This document shows positions 23,924-36,300 of a DNA stretch of 64,000 bases, piece by piece. The DNA is from Haemonchus contortus. Lineage: Eukaryota > Nematoda > Chromadorea > Rhabditida > Trichostrongylidae. Both the position numbers and the translations under genes were made by a program. The stretch is taken from the NCBI GenBank assembly GCA_000469685.2, contig LS997564.1, positions 11,510,091 to 11,574,090 of the forward strand, written 5' to 3'. The notes under the pieces were generated by a model. The model did no database searches, was not told the origin of the DNA, and saw only the letters and a program-made list of their open reading frames with translations. The first letter of the stretch is position 1. Each line of letters opens with the position of its first letter.

Positions 23924-26900
23924 ATGAGATTCAAACTACTTGCCCTACTTTTGGTTACCACGGTCAATGGAAATAACTCCGCTACGGACGGTGTAAGACG
24001 ATCCTACCATTCATTTTCAGCTAGTTGATAAGTTTCCATAAAACAAAACCGTCTTCGTCTTTGCAGCCTTTCAGCGAAAGGAATTCGAGGATCAACGATA
24101 TGATCAGAGGCAAGCGGGATGATGTGCTCAAGACGTTGGATGTCAATTCAGGGACAATCGATTTACTGCTTCAGGTGTCGTCTGCCCGATTGCGAAACAT
24201 AGTGGTAGATAGGAACGGGGAAGATAGTTGTAATAACACTGACTTGATCTCGACAATTCAAGGATATATCAAGCAACAAACATTTTAGAAACTACCGAAT
24301 ACCAGTTATGACAGAATAATTCCTATGGGAGATTCCCTCAACGAAGTCAACGAAAATAGCAATGTTGAAGATCAGCTTTTCCAAAGCGACATTCTCCTAA
24401 CAGAGTAGGCAATAGCGATCGAACTCAGCCTTCGTGTGAGGCAAAAGTATATATTTTCAAGGACACAAGCTGAAATCGTCATCAAAGATATTGATGAACA
24501 AGTAGGAGGTTCTAATCGCACCAAGCGTCAAGCACTTGCAGATCCGACTGGAGTGAAGTTGTGGAAAACCGGAGTGAACTATTATTTCAGCCCTTCCCTG
24601 AGTGAGAAAGAGACTTTTGGTCACTGAAACGGAAGTTATCATTCATGGTGACAAAGGGGCTTGTTGCAGATTCAAAGACTAAAAGGGCTTTCCTGATGGG
24701 AGCAGACATGTGGCAAAAATACTCGTGTATCAACTTCATACATAATCCCTACGGTAAGTGTAATGTTTTGTGAGGTCATGGTTATCAATCGAACGTTTAT
24801 GCTATCTTTTCTTGAAGTCTCATAGCTCCTTACGCCTCTCTAGTTCAAGGACAGGGATCAAGTGGTCTAGAAAGTTTACGGGTATGAGCAATGTTCCTGC
24901 ATTATATAGTCTTTTGCCGACAGCAGGAGATTTTTTTGGCACTATAGCAATCAATGAATGTATTGAGACTCGGATCGCGTAACGTTCCATATAATTGAGT
25001 TTTACAATTCCTAGGGCATTATCAGGCAGTAGACTGAATGAGTATTCACATGTCACTAGGAAGCTGTGTGGGGGCGGAGTATATGCCGGGAGGGAACAGG
25101 GATTCAGTTACCAGGAGTTATTGGGACTTTTATTAGTTATTCTCTTCTCGATTGTTCTCAAATCGCTCAATTTTTAGCCGAGGATCGCGTAAAAATCGAA
25201 TATGGGCAGGGATGTTGGTCGAACTTAGGTAAAACGGGAGGAGAACAGAAAATCTCGCTAGGAGAAGGATGTGACGTGGGGCCAATTGCTGCTCATGAGA
25301 TTGGTCATACTATTGGATTCTGGCACACCATGGCAAGATACGACCGCGATCAGTTCATCACCTTAAATCTTCGCAACATCAAGGTAAAAGTTGGAGGGTA
25401 GTCAAAATGTATCGAAATGAAAATAAGTAGAGCATTCACTTGCAGGAATCCTGGCTGAGCCAGTTCGCGAAACAGACACCAAAGACAAACGACAACTTCA
25501 ACTTGACCTACGACTACGGTAGCATCATGCACTACGGTGGAAGAAGGTTTGTCAGATTATTTATATTAGGTAAAATTCTTATCAACTACCTACTCAACTA
25601 TTATATTATATATAATTGGATGGTCTACTACAGTAATAGGTGTGCACGACTTCTGTAATGCGAAATTCAGAGGAGTCTACTTATCTCGATAGCAGCTATT
25701 TGCAGTGCAGGGATTGACCGAAGAAACCCGACCATGGTGCCGTTCAATACGGACTATCAAGAGACACTTGGTTCGCACTTCATGTCTTTCATCGATTTGT
25801 CAATGATCAACGAGCTCTATGGGTGCAAAAGTAAGTCGATTGAGGCGGTGATTTTTCCAATGAACCTTCTCATAAGATCGAGAAGAGCACCGAACGAGCA
25901 CTAGTCTGCATGCACAAACTACAATTCCCCTTAAACACTTCACAATTTTTTCCCAATCTCAGAAAGCTGTGTTGGTAAAAGATCAGCGAACTGTAAAATG
26001 GGTGGTTTCCCTAATCCACGTGACTGCTCTAAATGTGTCTGTCCTGGAGGATATGCTGGAGATCAGTGTACAGAGAGAGTGAGTGCAATCTGCTTCAAAT
26101 GGAAAACAAAGTTGCAACTAAATTTTCAGCCTGATGAAGGATGCGGGAGCAAAATTGATGCAACGGAAGAATGGAAGACTCTGACTGATGTTTTGGGAGA
26201 TTATAGTGTACGACAGCCCCTGGAAGATTTTAAAAAGTGCAACTACTGGATCGAGGTGCGCTAACAATTTCTATTCAAAACTTAAGATCTGCGAATGATA
26301 GCCTTTAGTCGAATGAAGTGAGAATGCATAATTTCTCAAGAAGCGGTATGGGTTCTGAATAACGCATCAAAGCATACGAACTCAGGGACCAGCGCGAAAT
26401 TCATACTGGTCGTGATTACTTAAAGCTTCTCTATTTCAGTCTCCTAAAGGAACTGAAATCATATTGGAAATTGTAAGTCTCAAAGGCCATCAAGCTGTCG
26501 ACGGTTGTGTGTTCACTGGTGTAGAAATCAAAACAAATAAAAATCAACAGCTCACTGGCTTCAGGTAAGGTATACGTAGTTTTCCTTATCTAACAGCAGC
26601 GTTTATGAAATGAAAATAAATTTGACACCTGCTCCTAAATTGCTAATCAGGTTCTGTGCTCCTCAAGCGGCAGGGAAAAAGCTTCGTTCGTTCACTAATC
26701 GAGTTCCAATAATAACATGGAACAAAGTTTTCAAATCAGAAACGGTTTTACGTTTCCGTCACGGTAAATTAGTTGACCTCCAATGCACCTACTCTGCAAA
26801 ATGAACCGACTCCATTTAGTTCCGGCAGGGAAGCCTGAGCCATCTTCTCAAGTAATTCGGCCATCACCTTCTCGAACAGTTCAGCCTTCACCTTCTCGTA

Positions 26901-27131
26901 CAGTTCGACCATCACCTGCAAGGCTTACAACTACTACAAGATATCCAATTGCTCCAACCAAAACCATTACATGTACCAAGAAGGTCCAATCAAGGTAAAC
27001 AATACATTTTTGAAAATTCTGCCCCTGTATTAGGTCTTTTTTTCAGCTGCCTTTCTTACATCAAAATGGGATTCTGTACTAATAAGCTATTAATGCATTA
27101 CTGCCCTAAAGATTGTCGGATTACTTGTTGA
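23924..27131 (+). CDS. Secreted astacin-family (M12A) zinc metalloprotease, copy B
   Basis: Fourteen exons, 562 codons: 23924-23992, 24067-24174, 24289-24404, 24462-24601, 24670-24753, 25178-25383, 25446-25546, 25706-25830, 25963-26078, 26130-26255, 26440-26564, 26651-26763, 26820-26994, 27047-27131. Residues 1-16 form a signal peptide (MRFKLLALLLVTTVNG). A propeptide ends at a furin-like RTKR (117-120). The catalytic domain has the zinc motif HEIGHTIGFWH (212-222) followed by HTMARYDRD, and the Met-turn SIMHY (267-271). Then come an EGF-like module (about 317-355), a CUB domain (about 356-476), a Pro/Ser linker with PSPSRTV repeats, and a Cys-rich ShK module at the C terminus. The ATG lies one base after TGTGTTTCAG, a likely spliced-leader acceptor. 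The in-frame TAG at 24406-24408 falls inside a 57-nt intron. Predicted to act outside the cell, as in nematode NAS proteins; the substrate is unknown. Confidence 0.93.
24405..24461 (+). other. 57-nt intron 3 of astacin copy B, containing the only in-frame stop
   Basis: Donor GTAGGC, acceptor TTTTCAAG. Its length is a multiple of three, so retention would keep frame except for the TAG right at the donor (also in copy C). In copy A the same position is TGG and the intron is open throughout. Confidence 0.75.
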
Positions 27132-27760
27132 TGGGAGTTATTCTTGCCAATAAATCCTTAGCCTTCTGTGCCTTGTGTTTTTACCCTATACAATGCTATT
27201 TGTGGATCAAAGATCTAGTCTGCTCGTAGTATCCAGGAAGATGAAAATTTTTGATATCGATCGGTACCGTTTGAATGATTCATTCACGCATTTGATTTCT
27301 GCTCGGAGTCGTTTGAATGATCCTACGCGTAGTTCGACTACACAAGAGAAGTGATGGCCGGCTGCTAAATAAGTCAGTGCCAGACCGCCTTTGAGTCCAA
27401 TAATTTTTAGCACAACGTATTGATTCTTCGGATTGGAGAATTAAACGAGACAATACAGCTTTAGTTAACGTTTCTGTTCTCGTCGCCTTCCTCAACGCTT
27501 TGGATTCACAGTAGCAGAAGAAAGAGTACACTAATCCTCACGAGCAGGCCCTTTACCTAATAACCGATCTCGGAGAACTATCAGCTTATGTAGCATGTAT
27601 TAGACTTGAATTCAATCCCTAGATTATGTGCAGCTGAAATCCAACCTCCTGCGATCGAACAAAATCCATTGCCATCATCATTCCTCTCCGAAATCACTTT
27701 CAGTATCTTTAGTATCACATTTTGCATTGGTTTTATTTCATATGCAATGTATTATGATTC

Positions 27761-28023
27761 TGTAGAGTATGGATGTACCTCCTTGACGTTTCAATTGGTC
27801 AACGTACTAATGTGATCTACTCCATTATTGTATTGACGTATTGACGTGGCGCGGCCACCCCTATATAGGGGCGCACCGTCGCCATTATGGAGCATTATTG
27901 TTGTTCACTTCTTTTGTACTGTTATCCGCGTTCTGTTGTTTTTTTATAAATCGCTTTCCTTTCGCTCGCCGGACGCATCTGACCAGTTCAGCCGAACCCA
28001 GACAAGGTGAGATTGAGCCCACA
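27761..28023 (+). repeat. 5' LTR
   Basis: Begins TGTAGAGTATGGATG and ends GAGCCCACA; matches 31767-32032. It contains CCCTATATA, a possible TATA box, near 27860. No target duplication: the left flank is ATTC, the right flank after the 3' LTR is CACAAAATTG, and the uninterrupted copy beside astacin A reads ATTCCACAGAATTG. Confidence 0.85.
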
Positions 28024-28520
28024 TGGGGGATGAACATAAGGACCTGGTCGAGCATTAGGAAAGGTGAATTTCTAGCACTAGCAGCGTAGTTGCCCTCCAG
28101 CTTCAAGAGTGTGACCAGCTCTTGTGCCGTCAGTCGCGGTGGAGCTGTATAGCTGCCGTGGGGTAGCGCTAAGAGCAGTGAAAGATTAGCAGTATCGATT
28201 CACTTGACATCTTAGTAGGCGGGTGAGCCATTTTACAAGGCCGAACTCTGCGCAAAATTTTTTTTGCCAACTGGCCTTGTAAAAGTGTGCACCGATCGTG
28301 ATTAACTGCTTTAGCAGACTTAGGCGAGATTCAATCGCGGTCAGCTGCTATTGCTAGTTTAAGCGAGTTCAGTGGGCGCAGGAAAGGCGCGAAAAAGGCA
28401 TCCTCCAAACAACCACCGACTGTTTGTTTGGAATTTGTTCGATTCCGCGCTCCCATAAATCGAGATCTTCTCATTTGGTGGCGATATTGGATTATCATAT
28501 CGAAGATTCTCGTTCAGACT

Positions 28521-28958
28521 ATGGCTAAAAACGAGACTGATAAGGAAATCGAACAAATGTTGTCCTTTGAGAACAGGGACGATGATCGGGTCACGAACCT
28601 ACAGCCGCAGGTTGCAACGCTGATGGAGCAAGTTCAAAAGCTCACACAACAAGCAGGCCAGGTGAAATCCTCAGTATCCATTGTACAAAATGAGGTGCAA
28701 GCGCTGCAGACATTGCCAAAGCGAGTCCAACGAAAGATATGGAAGAACAATAGAACACGGGCAGCGGAAAAGAACCGTGATGAAGTAGCTCTGACAGTCT
28801 CAGAACTTGCGGGTGACAGCTGTGAAATCATATACGGAGAAATGCCAGAAATTAACCAATCGATAGATCGTCTCCTTCTGTGGGAGAACTACAATTGGGA
28901 ACAACTGATAAGTGAGAAGAACTTCAGTCTCAAGCACTACAGGATGATCAGTGCATGA
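28521..28958 (+). pseudogene. Gag amino-terminal open frame of the LTR element
   Basis: Starts MAKNETDKEIEQML and has a heptad-rich, glutamine-rich stretch (VATLMEQVQKLTQQAGQV) likely to form a coiled coil. It ends at a TGA within the element. It is assigned to Gag by position between the 5' LTR and the nucleocapsid, not by a recognised domain. Confidence 0.55.
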
Positions 28959-29407
28959 GAGAATTAGCACGCATCTTGAATGTAGCGTCAACTGAAGTTG
29001 TCAGCACAGTAAAAAAACTGTTTTGGCAAACATGGAAAACACAAGGAGCCTCGTTGGGATACCCCGAACTTAGCTCATCCTGGCGGGCATGAGCGATCTG
29101 AAAGTGCTAATAGGCAACTGTTTCGGAGAGAACAGCCAATGGAAGTGGATAACGCAGACACAAGCTTCAGAAAAGTCATGAACCAGGTGCGAGAACGAGA
29201 ACGAGATCGCGCTCCGTTTGCAGAGCTCACGCCTTTCAACTTAGCCGAAGCTGAACGAAGTCAGTTCAATCCCTTCAAAACAGTTAGCTGTAAAGACTGT
29301 ACTCCGGCATCTCGAAATGACGACGTTGAATTCGCTAACAATGCTTTTATACAGTCGTCACGAGGGAGAGGCCAACGACCACACCACGGACGCAGAGCAG
29401 CCAAAGT

Positions 29408-29848
29408 GTGCTTCCATCTGTATCCCGGGTTCCACCGCAAATAAATGTGGGTATAGCTTTAGCGGCTATGGCGTTACCGGAGGTACCCCCCTTCTCACAT
29501 CCTCAGGGAAAGGGGTTCCAACATTTCATAACTTCTTTTCATATAAAATATGGTGGATTAGGCCTACAAGATGAGATGCTAACTAATTCACGTGTGTGTT
29601 CAAAACTGCAAGGGTATCCGAAAGCTGTTATGGAAACCCTGCCCCGTAGTTTGAAAGAGGGTAGTTATGTTAATTTTGTGGAAGCTCTGCGAGCCGAACT
29701 CAAGGAAAATGAAGTTGCTCATTGCACAGGGACATACATAAAGTTGAAACAACTTCGGAAACGTTCATCGGTAACAGATTACTGTCTTGAACTTGAGGAC
29801 TTAACTCGTAAGGTATACCAGATGCAAGTGAAAAAGAATTATCCATGA
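29408..29848 (+). pseudogene. Gag capsid-like fragment of the LTR element
   Basis: The frame has the character of retrotransposon Gag: an FHIKYGGLG.. block, then LKQLRKRSSVTDYCLELEDL, a pattern seen in gypsy capsids before the nucleocapsid. Stops and frame shifts separate it from the frames on either side. Confidence 0.6.
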
Positions 29849-29988
29849 TTCGCGCAGGCGGGTCGATAACACAACACACAGAATGGAAGGAATATGTCCA
29901 ACTCTTCAACACTCTAGAGCAATCTAACCAATAAGAAGCCTATGAGAAGCTTGAAAACCTGGCGTAAAGCATTGAGCGAAGCCAACAA

Positions 29989-30393
29989 GTGGCTAAGGCG
30001 GTGCGGTTCTCTCTCAGAGCGAGCCAGGAAAACAAATTGAGCTCTAGACAAAGCGGAAACCGCGATCATATTCCTTCTGATAATTACAAGAACGAACACC
30101 AGCTTCATACCGTAGCATGTTCGTTTCGCAAAAAGCAAGGGCATTTCAGGCGGGACTGCAGGAAGGCTAGAGGTGCTCGCAACAAAGAGTGTCCGGCGTT
30201 ACTATCGTCAACACTAAGCGACTCTGCACCTTTCGACAGACAATTTTCCAGCCGTTATCAAAAAGAGCAAGGCCCGAAAGTCCAGACTTTTACCACAACA
30301 CTAGACAAGTGGGAATGTGGGGAGATTCAAGTCAAAGTGACTGCACAAAATGAGCTCTCCGGCAAACATGCAGTAGCCAAGGTAGATCTCTAG
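29989..30393 (+). pseudogene. Nucleocapsid (zinc-knuckle) region of the LTR element
   Basis: Contains CSFRKKQGHFRRDC, matching the knuckle spacing C-x2-C-x4-H-x4-C except that the second Cys is Arg. Zinc binding is therefore unlikely. The frame ends in TAG four bases before the protease frame. Confidence 0.7.
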
Positions 30394-30396
30394 GGC

Positions 30397-30684
30397 GTGT
30401 CTAGAAGTGCTTTATTGGACACTGGATCCCAAATCAGTATCCTACCTCTAAAAATGCTGCGAGAAGCGCAAAGAGCAGGGCTTGACGTCGATAAAGATGT
30501 CGAAGAGGTTTCAACTCCTAATCAGAGAATAATTTATGACGCATCAGGAAACCCAATGGAGTTCAAAGATGCGATTCGTCTTACAATAAAGACCAAGAAT
30601 GTAAAACCACAAAAAGTGGCTATGTTTGTAAGGAAATCAAATGATAACATGATAACTCTCGGAACCAATGTTCTGGAAAATTGA
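30397..30684 (+). pseudogene. Retroviral-type aspartic protease of the LTR element
   Basis: LLDTGSQISILPLKML carries the D-T-G active-site triad, and the domain length (about 95 residues) is typical. It normally cuts the Gag-Pol precursor. Here no polymerase follows, and the frame ends in TGA. Confidence 0.75.
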
Positions 30685-31325
30685 TCATAGTGCTGGAAGA
30701 ACAAAACGACACAAGGGAACAGAAGAATCTTAGAAGAAGAATTCGAAATCAGCAAAGCTTCCCGGGACAAAGCAAAAAGCCTAATAGGCACAATCCCGAG
30801 GCGCAACGAGCTGTGGTTGTACGACGAGCTGTAGTGAGCTGTAGTAGTGAGCAAAACCAAAGGGCTCGCGAACGCATGGAACAAAACTACGTCAAAAGGA
30901 AAAATGTCTCGGGGCGACCCTTCGCCGTAGGAGAGAGAGTGTACATGCAGATCCTCATGGAAAAAGCCTCGTCGACCCATCCTAAACTGGTAAATGAGTG
31001 GAATGTACCATTCAGGGGCATTGATGTTAGCGACAACAGCGCACTGGTCACCCCTGAAGCGGGTAACGCTGAACCGCTGAAAGTGCATTCTAGCCTACTT
31101 AGGAAGCTGCCGGTAGGCATAGATAACGAACCAGTACAAACTGTCAGAGAGAGAAGAAAAAGGGGCAGACCCAGAAAGGGTAGAGGTAATCACTCTAAAA
31201 AGGGCGTGTTTCAGAGTCGACGTTGGGCCGGAAGGAAGGTTCGCAGGAAGATCCACTGCATCTGTTCCATCTGTGCACGTGTAACATCTTCCGCACCAAG
31301 GCTCAGACCACCTTGTCCAGTCTAG
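30681..31325 (+). pseudogene. Integrase C-terminal (GPF/Y-like) fragment of the LTR element
   Basis: The segment FAVGERVYMQ, then HPKLVNEWNVPFRGIDV and VHSSLLRKLP, follows the C-terminal module of Ty3/gypsy integrases (W.GPFRV...VH.S.LR). The usual GPF is VPF here. The join to the protease at about 30684 marks the internal deletion that removed RT, RNase H and the integrase core. Confidence 0.7.
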
Positions 31326-31766
31326 TCGTTGAAGAGCTTAGGGAACCCGCTAGAGGGTTCGATGCACGTGTAGTCGATGCGTATAGAACGATCGACACGA
31401 CGGTGCCATGGGGACACCCTGCTACGAGCCCTGGAATCAGCCCAAGACGTGATGATGACAGATTTTATTCACGGCAGCGTGCAGTGTTCCTGAAGCAAGT
31501 CAGAAAATTTGCCATGCGCACACTATCGCAACCAATATTCTTTCCAGTCGAGCGAGACAAGAGAGATGATGCCGCCGACACCAATGCCAGTTCAACCAAG
31601 CCCAAGGACGAGCCGTTGAAGAAGAAGCCGAAGATTGTCAAGCCGCACGTGATGTATGTACGAGACGCCAAAGCCGAACACAAACGCCATGAGCACCTCA
31701 TGAAGCAGAAAAAGGACAACAAGGTAAATGTAAGCTGTCGGAGACTGGCTTCCCCACAGAGGGGCG
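31223..31766 (+). other. Unrecognised 3' open frame inside the LTR element
   Basis: About 180 codons overlapping the integrase tail and running into the 3' LTR. It is rich in Lys and Asp (DKRDDAADTN, KDEPLKKKPKIVKP). No domain was recognised; it could be an extra element ORF or captured sequence. Confidence 0.35.
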
Positions 31767-32032
31767 TGTAGAGTATGGATGGACCTCCTTGACGTTTCAA
31801 TTGGTCAACGTTCTAATGTGATCTACTCCATTATTGTATTGACGTATTGACGTGGCGCGGCCACCCCTATATAATGGCGCACCGTCGCCATTATGGGGCA
31901 TCATTGTTGTTCACTTCTTTTGTACTGTTATCCGCGTTCTGTTATAAATCGCCTATATAAATCTTTCCTTTTGCTCACCGGACGCATCTGACCGGTTCAA
32001 CCGAACCCAGACAACGTGAGGTTGAATCCACA
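31767..32032 (+). repeat. 3' LTR
   Basis: Starts TGTAGAGTATGGATGGACC and ends AATCCACA. It differs from the 5' LTR by many substitutions and small indels. A short purine run, ACAGAGGGG, precedes it and may be the polypurine tract. Confidence 0.85.
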
Positions 32033-32690
32033 CACAAAATTGACAAGAGGCCCTAATACTCTCCTTCTGTTTGGTTCCCAACCATTTACGCAACCTTCCT
32101 TCATAACAATCATTAATCCATACGTGTCATGCTGTACTGGTTATTCTAATACCGTATTTTGTGAAATGCCTCTATCATCTCGAAAGCACAGTGCGCGGTA
32201 ACCCTGACGCTCTTAACTAGAGTCGAGTAATGCAGTTGGTAGTCCAAAATGATGTAACATGAAAAAGAAACGCAAGAAGATGAATATTAGGAAAGATGTA
32301 ATGCATCGAAACAAAGTTGGAATAAGTGATGGCGACGACATAATGATTACAAATGCGGCAAGAAGTAGGAATTGACTATTTGAACGAGTAGTCAAGTGTC
32401 CGCTATTTCGTAGAGCTGCCTACAGAAAGTCATAAATATCCTTCATTATCAGATGTTTACTGTTCGCGAGAACAAAACTTCATGTGTTAAGCTTTAGATA
32501 GGTACATGTGAACCTATTTAAACGTCTGGACAAAGTAAAATTCTGCTTGGTTATCTGATAATGATACTTTACTGATAAGCTGTCTGTCTGAATGAGAAAA
32601 TTTTGAATTGGTAGTAATTAGTGACGAGAGACGGCATGGTTTATTGACGCCATGTTGAGCCAACCCTCGTCAGGCATTCTTGTCAAGTGT
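32033..32690. other. Single-copy spacer between the palindrome arms; no gene seen
   Basis: The first 70 bases continue the left-arm sequence interrupted by the LTR element (AATTGACAAGAGGCCCTAAT matches 16492-16511 beside astacin A). The remaining roughly 550 bases have no partner in either arm and no supported coding region. Confidence 0.65.
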
Positions 32691-33311
32691 GGAATCATCA
32701 TACATTGCAGATGAAACGAAACCAGTGCAAAATGTGATGCTGAAAGTGATTTCGGAGAGGAATGATGATGGCAATGGATTTTGTTCGATCGCAGGAGGTT
32801 GGATTTCAGCTGCACATAATCTAGGGATTGAATTCAAGTCTAATACATGCTACATAAGCTGATAGTTCTCCGAGATCGGTTATTAGGTAAAGGGCCTACT
32901 CGTAAGGATTAGTGTACTCTTTCTTCTGCTACTGTGAATCCAAAGCTTTGAGGAAGGCGACGAGAACAGAAACGTTAACTAAAGCTGTATTGTCTCGTTT
33001 AATATTCCAATCCGAAGAATCAATACGTTGTGCTAAAAATTATTGGACTCAAAGGCGGTCTGGCACTGACTTATTTAGCAGCCGGCCATCACTTCTCTTG
33101 TGTAGTCGAACTACGCGTAGGATCATTCAAACGACTCCGAGCAGAAATCAAATGCGTGAATGAATCATTCAAACGGTACCGATCGATATCAAAAATTTTC
33201 ATCTTCCTGGATACTACGAGCAGACTAGATCTTTGATCCACAAATAGCATTGTATAGGGTAAAAACACAAGGCACAGAAGGCTAAGGATTTATTGGCAAG
33301 AATAACTCCCA

Positions 33312-36300
33312 TCAACAAGTAATCCGACAATCTTTAGGGCAGTAATGCATTAATAGCTTATTAGTACAGAATCCCATTTTGATGTAAGAAAGGCAGCTGA
33401 AAAAAAGACCTAATACAGGGGCAGAATTTTCAAAAATGTATTGTTTACCTTGGTTGGACCTTCTTGGTACATGTAATGGTTTTGGTTGGAGCAATTGGAT
33501 ATCTTGTAGTAGTTGTAAGCCTTGCAGGTGATGGTCGAACTGTACGAGAAGGTGGAGGCTGAACTGTTCGAGAAGGTGATGGCCGAATTACTTGAGAAGA
33601 TGGCTCAGGCTTCCCTGCCGGAACTAAATGGAGTCGGTTCATTTTGCAGAGTAGGTGCATTGGAGGTCAACTAATTTACCGTGACGGAAACGTAAAACCG
33701 TTTCTGATTTGAAAACTTTGTTCCATGTTATTATTGGAACTCGATTAGTGAACGAACGAAGCTTTTTCCCTGCCGCTTGAGGAGCACAGAACCTGATTAG
33801 CAATTTAGGAGCAGGTGTCAAATTTATTTTCATTTCATAAACGCTGCTGTTAGATAAGGAAAACTACGTATACCTTACCTGAAGCCAGTGAGCTGTTGAT
33901 TTTTATTTGTTTTGATTTCTACACCAGTGAACACACAACCGTCGACAGCTTGATGGCCTTTGAGACTTACAATTTCCAATATGATTTCAGTTCCTTTAGG
34001 AGACTGAAATAGAGAAGCTTTAAGTAATCACGACCAGTATGAATTTCGCGCTGGTCCCTGAGTTCGTATGCTTTGATGCGTTATTCAGAACCCATACCGC
34101 TTCTTGAGAAATTATGCATTCTCACTTCATTCGACTAAAGGCTATCATTCGCAGATCTTAAGTTTTGAATAGAAATTGTTAGCGCACCTCGATCCAGTAG
34201 TTGCACTTTTTAAAATCTTCCAGGGGCTGTCGTACACTATAATCTCCCAAAACATCAGTCAGAGTCTTCCATTCTTCCGTTGCATCAATTTTGCTCCCGC
34301 ATCCTTCATCAGGCTGAAAATTTAGTTGCAACTTTGTTTTCCATTTGAAGCAGATTGCACTCACTCTCTCTGTACACTGATCTCCAGCATATCCTCCAGG
34401 ACAGACACATTTAGAGCAGTCACGTGGATTAGGGAAACCACCCATTTTACAGTTCGCTGATCTTTTACCAACACAGCTTTCTGAGATTGGGAAAAAATTG
34501 TGAAGTGTTTAAGGGGAATTGTAGTTTGTGCATGCAGACTAGTGCTCGTTCGGTGCTCTTCTCGATCTTATGAGAAGGTTCATTGGAAAAATCACCGCCT
34601 CAATCGACTTACTTTTGCACCCATAGAGCTCGTTGATCATTGACAAATCGATGAAAGACATGAAGTGCGAACCAAGTGTCTCTTGATAGTCCGTATTGAA
34701 CGGCACCATGGTCGGGTTTCTTCGGTCAATCCCTGCACTGCAAATAGCTGCTATCGAGATAAGTAGACTCCTCTGAATTTCGCATTACAGAAGTCGTGCA
34801 CACCTATTACTGTAGTAGACCATCCAATTATATATAATATAATAGTTGAGTAGGTAGTTGATAAGAATTTTACCTAATATAAATAATCTGACAAACCTTC
34901 TTCCACCGTAGTGCATGATGCTACCGTAGTCGTAGGTCAAGTTGAAGTTGTCGTTTGTCTTTGGTGTCTGTTTCGCGAACTGGCTCAGCCAGGATTCCTG
35001 CAAGTGAATGCTCTACTTATTTTCATTTCGATACATTTTGACTACCCTCCAACTTTTACCTTGATGTTGCGAAGATTTAAGGTGATGAACTGATCGCGGT
35101 CGTATCTTGCCATGGTGTGCCAGAATCCAATAGTATGACCAATCTCATGAGCAGCAATTGGCCCCACGTCACATCCTTCTCCTAGCGAGATTTTCTGTTC
35201 TCCTCCCGTTTTACCTAAGTTCGACCAACATCCCTGCCCATATTCGATTTTTACGCGATCCTCGGCTAAAAATTGAGCGATTTGAGAACAATCGAGAAGA
35301 GAATAACTAATAAAAGTCCCAATAACTCCTGGTAACTGAATCCCTGTTCCCTCCCGGCATATACTCCGCCCCCACACAGCTTCCTAGTGACATGTGAATA
35401 CTCATTCAGTCTACTGCCTGATAATGCCCTAGGAATTGTAAAACTCAATTATATGGAACGTTACGCGATCCGAGTCTCAATACATTCATTGATTGCTATA
35501 GTGCCAAAAAAATCCCCTGCTGTCGGCAAAAGACTATATAATGCAGGAACATTGCTCATACCCGTAAACTTTCTAGACCACTTGATCCCTGTCCTTGAAC
35601 TAGAGAGGCGTAAGGAGCTATGAGACTTCAAGAAAAGATAGCATAAACGTTCGATTGATAACCATGACCTCACAAAACATTACACTTACCGTAGGGATTA
35701 TGTATGAAGTTGATACACGAGTATTTTTGCCACATGTCTGCTCCCATCAGGAAAGCCCTTTTAGTCTTTGAATCTGCAACAAGCCCCTTTGTCACCATGA
35801 ATGATAACTTCCGTTTCAGTGACCAAAAGTCTCTTTCTCACTCAGGGAAGGGCTGAAATAATAGTTCACTCCGGTTTTCCACAACTTCACTCCAGTCGGA
35901 TCTGCAAGTGCTTGACGCTTGGTGCGATTAGAACCTCCTACTTGTTCATCAATATCTTTGATGACGATTTCAGCTTGTGTCCTTGAAAATATATACTTTT
36001 GCCTCACACGAAGGCTGAGTTCGATCGCTATTGCCTACTCTGTTAGGAGAATGTCGCTTTGGAAAAGCTGATCTTCAACATTGCTATTTTCGTTGACTTC
36101 GTTGAGGGAATCTCCCATAGGAATTATTCTGTCATAACTGGTATTCGGTAGTTTCTAAAATGTTTGTTGCTTGATATATCCTTGAATTGTCGAGATCAAG
36201 TCAGTGTTATTACAACTATCTTCCCCGTTCCTATCTACCACTATGTTTCGCAATCGGGCAGACGACACCTGAAGCAGTAAATCGATTGTCCCTGAATTGA

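Larger units (their letters stand above)
16560..27760 (+). repeat. Left arm of a large inverted duplication
   Basis: Order in this arm: sqrd exons 6-11, spacer, astacin. The right arm (about 32670-44140) has the same order inverted. Matched points: astacin start 23924/36519, stop end 27131/33312, and inner flank 27207/33236, all summing to 60443. The sqrd last exon is 20463/41364. Inner identity ends at about 27760, where the LTR element begins. Confidence 0.9.
27761..32032 (+). mobile_element. Ty3/gypsy-type LTR retrotransposon, internally deleted (Gag, protease, integrase tail; no RT)
   Basis: Two LTRs (27761-28023 and 31767-32032) start TGTAGAG and end CCACA. Straight after the 5' LTR comes TGGGGGATGAACATAAGG, a plausible primer-binding site. 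The internal order is Gag, nucleocapsid, protease (LLDTGSQISILP), then directly the C-terminal GPF/Y-like module of integrase. Reverse transcriptase, RNase H and the integrase core are absent. The frame is broken at several points. The LTRs differ at many positions and by small indels, so the insertion is not recent. It sits at the inner end of the left palindrome arm. Confidence 0.88.

Noticed and set aside
24406..24408. In-frame TAG in the propeptide of astacin B (and C), at first read as a nonsense mutation
   Set aside because: It lies in a 57-nt GTAGGC...CAAG intron whose removal keeps phase and joins LLTE to TQAEIV, so it is not a coding stop.
26764..26819. Apparent frameshift between the CUB domain and the Pro/Ser linker
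   Set aside because: A 56-nt intron (GTAAATTAG...CCATTTAG) with matching phase explains the frame change, identically in all three copies.
30534..31088. Minus-strand open frame of 184 codons
   Set aside because: It is the shadow of the protease and integrase-tail frames of the LTR element on the other strand.
27740..32050. Target-site duplication for the LTR element
   Set aside because: The flanks do not repeat; together they restore the uninterrupted sequence seen beside astacin A.
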